From Sipunculus nudus (Eukaryota; Annelida; Sipuncula; Golfingiida; Sipunculidae): a DNA stretch of 64,000 nt. The stretch lies in the NCBI GenBank assembly GCA_026874595.1, contig JAPPUL010000051.1:35495-99494 (forward strand), in the 5' to 3' direction. The notes under the pieces were generated by a model. The model made no database searches and was not told the origin of the DNA. It was given only the letters and a program-made list of their open reading frames with translations. The translations under genes and the position numbers were made by a program. Shown in pieces: positions 63,337 to 64,000 of this stretch (position 1 is the first letter of the stretch; every line of letters begins with the position of its first letter).

Positions 63337-63418
63337 TACACATTTGTAAACTGAAAATAATATTTTCATAAGATTTTTAAAACTCCCTGGTTCAGTCAGA
63401 TTTGAGAGTGTTGTCCTT

Positions 63419-63724
63419 TTAGAGAATGAAGGCTGGAAGGAAATATACACCCTTGCCACACTCTAAATCCTTTTCAGTTCCCTCCTGTTTGACCTGCAAA
63501 AACAAATGTTACCAGTCTATAGACACACATATAGTCATTATTGCTTACATTAATTATCTTATTAAATAAGTTTAAAGAATATCTTTTGACATTGATGCTT
63601 AGTATTGCTTTTCTTAACATTTATAGTAGTTTACCTTATCTGGAGGCAACACACAAGTCAAAAAAGGAAAAGAATTTATTTCACTGAAAGTACATCTGCT
63701 CTCTATATAGGGGTTTTCAATGTT
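63419..63724 (-). CDS. 3' end of an unidentified gene: two exons (63724-63635, 63493-63419)
   Basis: Read on the minus strand, an acceptor ATATTTTCAG precedes a 90-base exon (63724-63635; NIENPYIESRCTFSEINSFP then FLTCVLPPDK), which ends AAG|GTAAAC. A 141-base intron ends TTTGTTTTTGCAG. The last exon (63493-63419) gives VKQEGTEKDLECGKG then VYFLPAFIL and stops at TAA. Both exons are in phase 0, so the frame joins without adjustment, and an AATAAA lies just downstream. The peptide is varied and not low-complexity, unlike chance ORFs in the neighbourhood. I do not recognise the family. The rest of the gene must lie beyond 64000, or in further exons between 63725 and 64000 that I could not find. 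Confidence 0.55.
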
Positions 63725-64000
63725 CTGAAAATATGCCTGTTTAACATTTAGGATTATAAGTAAATACAGTTGGACTTCTCAATTACTAACACAGGAAGAG
63801 TTTTCCAGTTATACAGAGTATATACAAACATTACAGATTATCAAATATACTGGTCACAGGACAGACACTGTGGCCTAAAGATGCTCATAGGTATAGAAAG
63901 TAGGTTACTCAGTTGAAACAATTTTAACATGTAAACAGTTTATAATAATATATTAATATCCCATATGCACAATAAATGTTAACCACCAAATTTGCACTTC
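63725..64000 (-). other. Probable intron of the minus-strand gene
   Basis: AT-rich with no further clear exon on the minus strand. The frame of the 90-base exon stays open for about 19 codons upstream before a TGA, so a longer exon is possible, but the acceptor at 63725-63726 is the natural boundary. Confidence 0.35.

Overview
The window is eukaryotic and almost gene-free. It reads like repeat-rich, AT-rich invertebrate DNA. A lophotrochozoan, probably a mollusc, is my best guess, from the style of the tRNA-derived SINE-like insertions, the diverged 165-180 bp tandem families and the many microsatellites. That is an impression from the sequence style; no species-diagnostic gene is visible.

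Positions 1-41003 are one head-to-tail satellite/minisatellite array of about 1,465 copies of a 28-bp unit. Each unit has a well-kept 20-bp core (TCTGTACAGACTACAGGATG) followed by an 8-bp variable stretch (most often TCGGTTTG). The array is nested: 28-bp units; blocks of roughly 500-1,300 bp opened by a recurring cassette of marker units (about 55 cassettes); local duplications of 3,640, 3,490, 1,008 and 755 bp; and three superblocks (55-17880, 17881-29220, 29221-39075) plus the start of a fourth. The superblocks are close to identical where they align. The register barely slips: superblock lengths differ from exact multiples of 28 by -10, 0 and -1, and every one of those bases can be assigned to a specific odd-length unit. 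Because 28 = 3n+1 and the unit has no stop in any forward frame, all three forward frames are open at once and give the same 28-residue peptide. The many long ORFs here are therefore not genes. One unit pair at 15465-15504 is inverted. The array enters the window already running and leaves it at a gap of exactly 500 Ns (41004-41503), so neither end is seen.

Positions 41504-64000 are AT-rich non-coding DNA with many smaller repeats: a 42-bp minisatellite (43507-44525) whose frame is broken; (TAA)n, (TA)n and (GA)n microsatellites; poly-C and poly-G tracts; two tRNA-derived SINE-like insertions (about 49740-49842, minus; about 51230-51375, plus); a probable 1.6-kb non-autonomous element with terminal inverted repeats and internal 63-bp and ~23-bp arrays (51665-53257); diverged tandem families at 54530-55500, 56460-56920 and 61950-62640, the last carrying AGGTCA-N3-TGACCT palindromes; a 70/72-bp minisatellite (57981-58335); and a TATATG palindrome array (62668-63055).

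The only coding material I can argue for is small exons. Two phase-compatible exons on the minus strand (63635-63724 and 63419-63493), with splice sites, a stop codon and a downstream AATAAA, look like the 3' end of a gene whose body lies beyond position 64000. A weaker single candidate exon is on the plus strand at 60363-60427. I do not recognise either protein.
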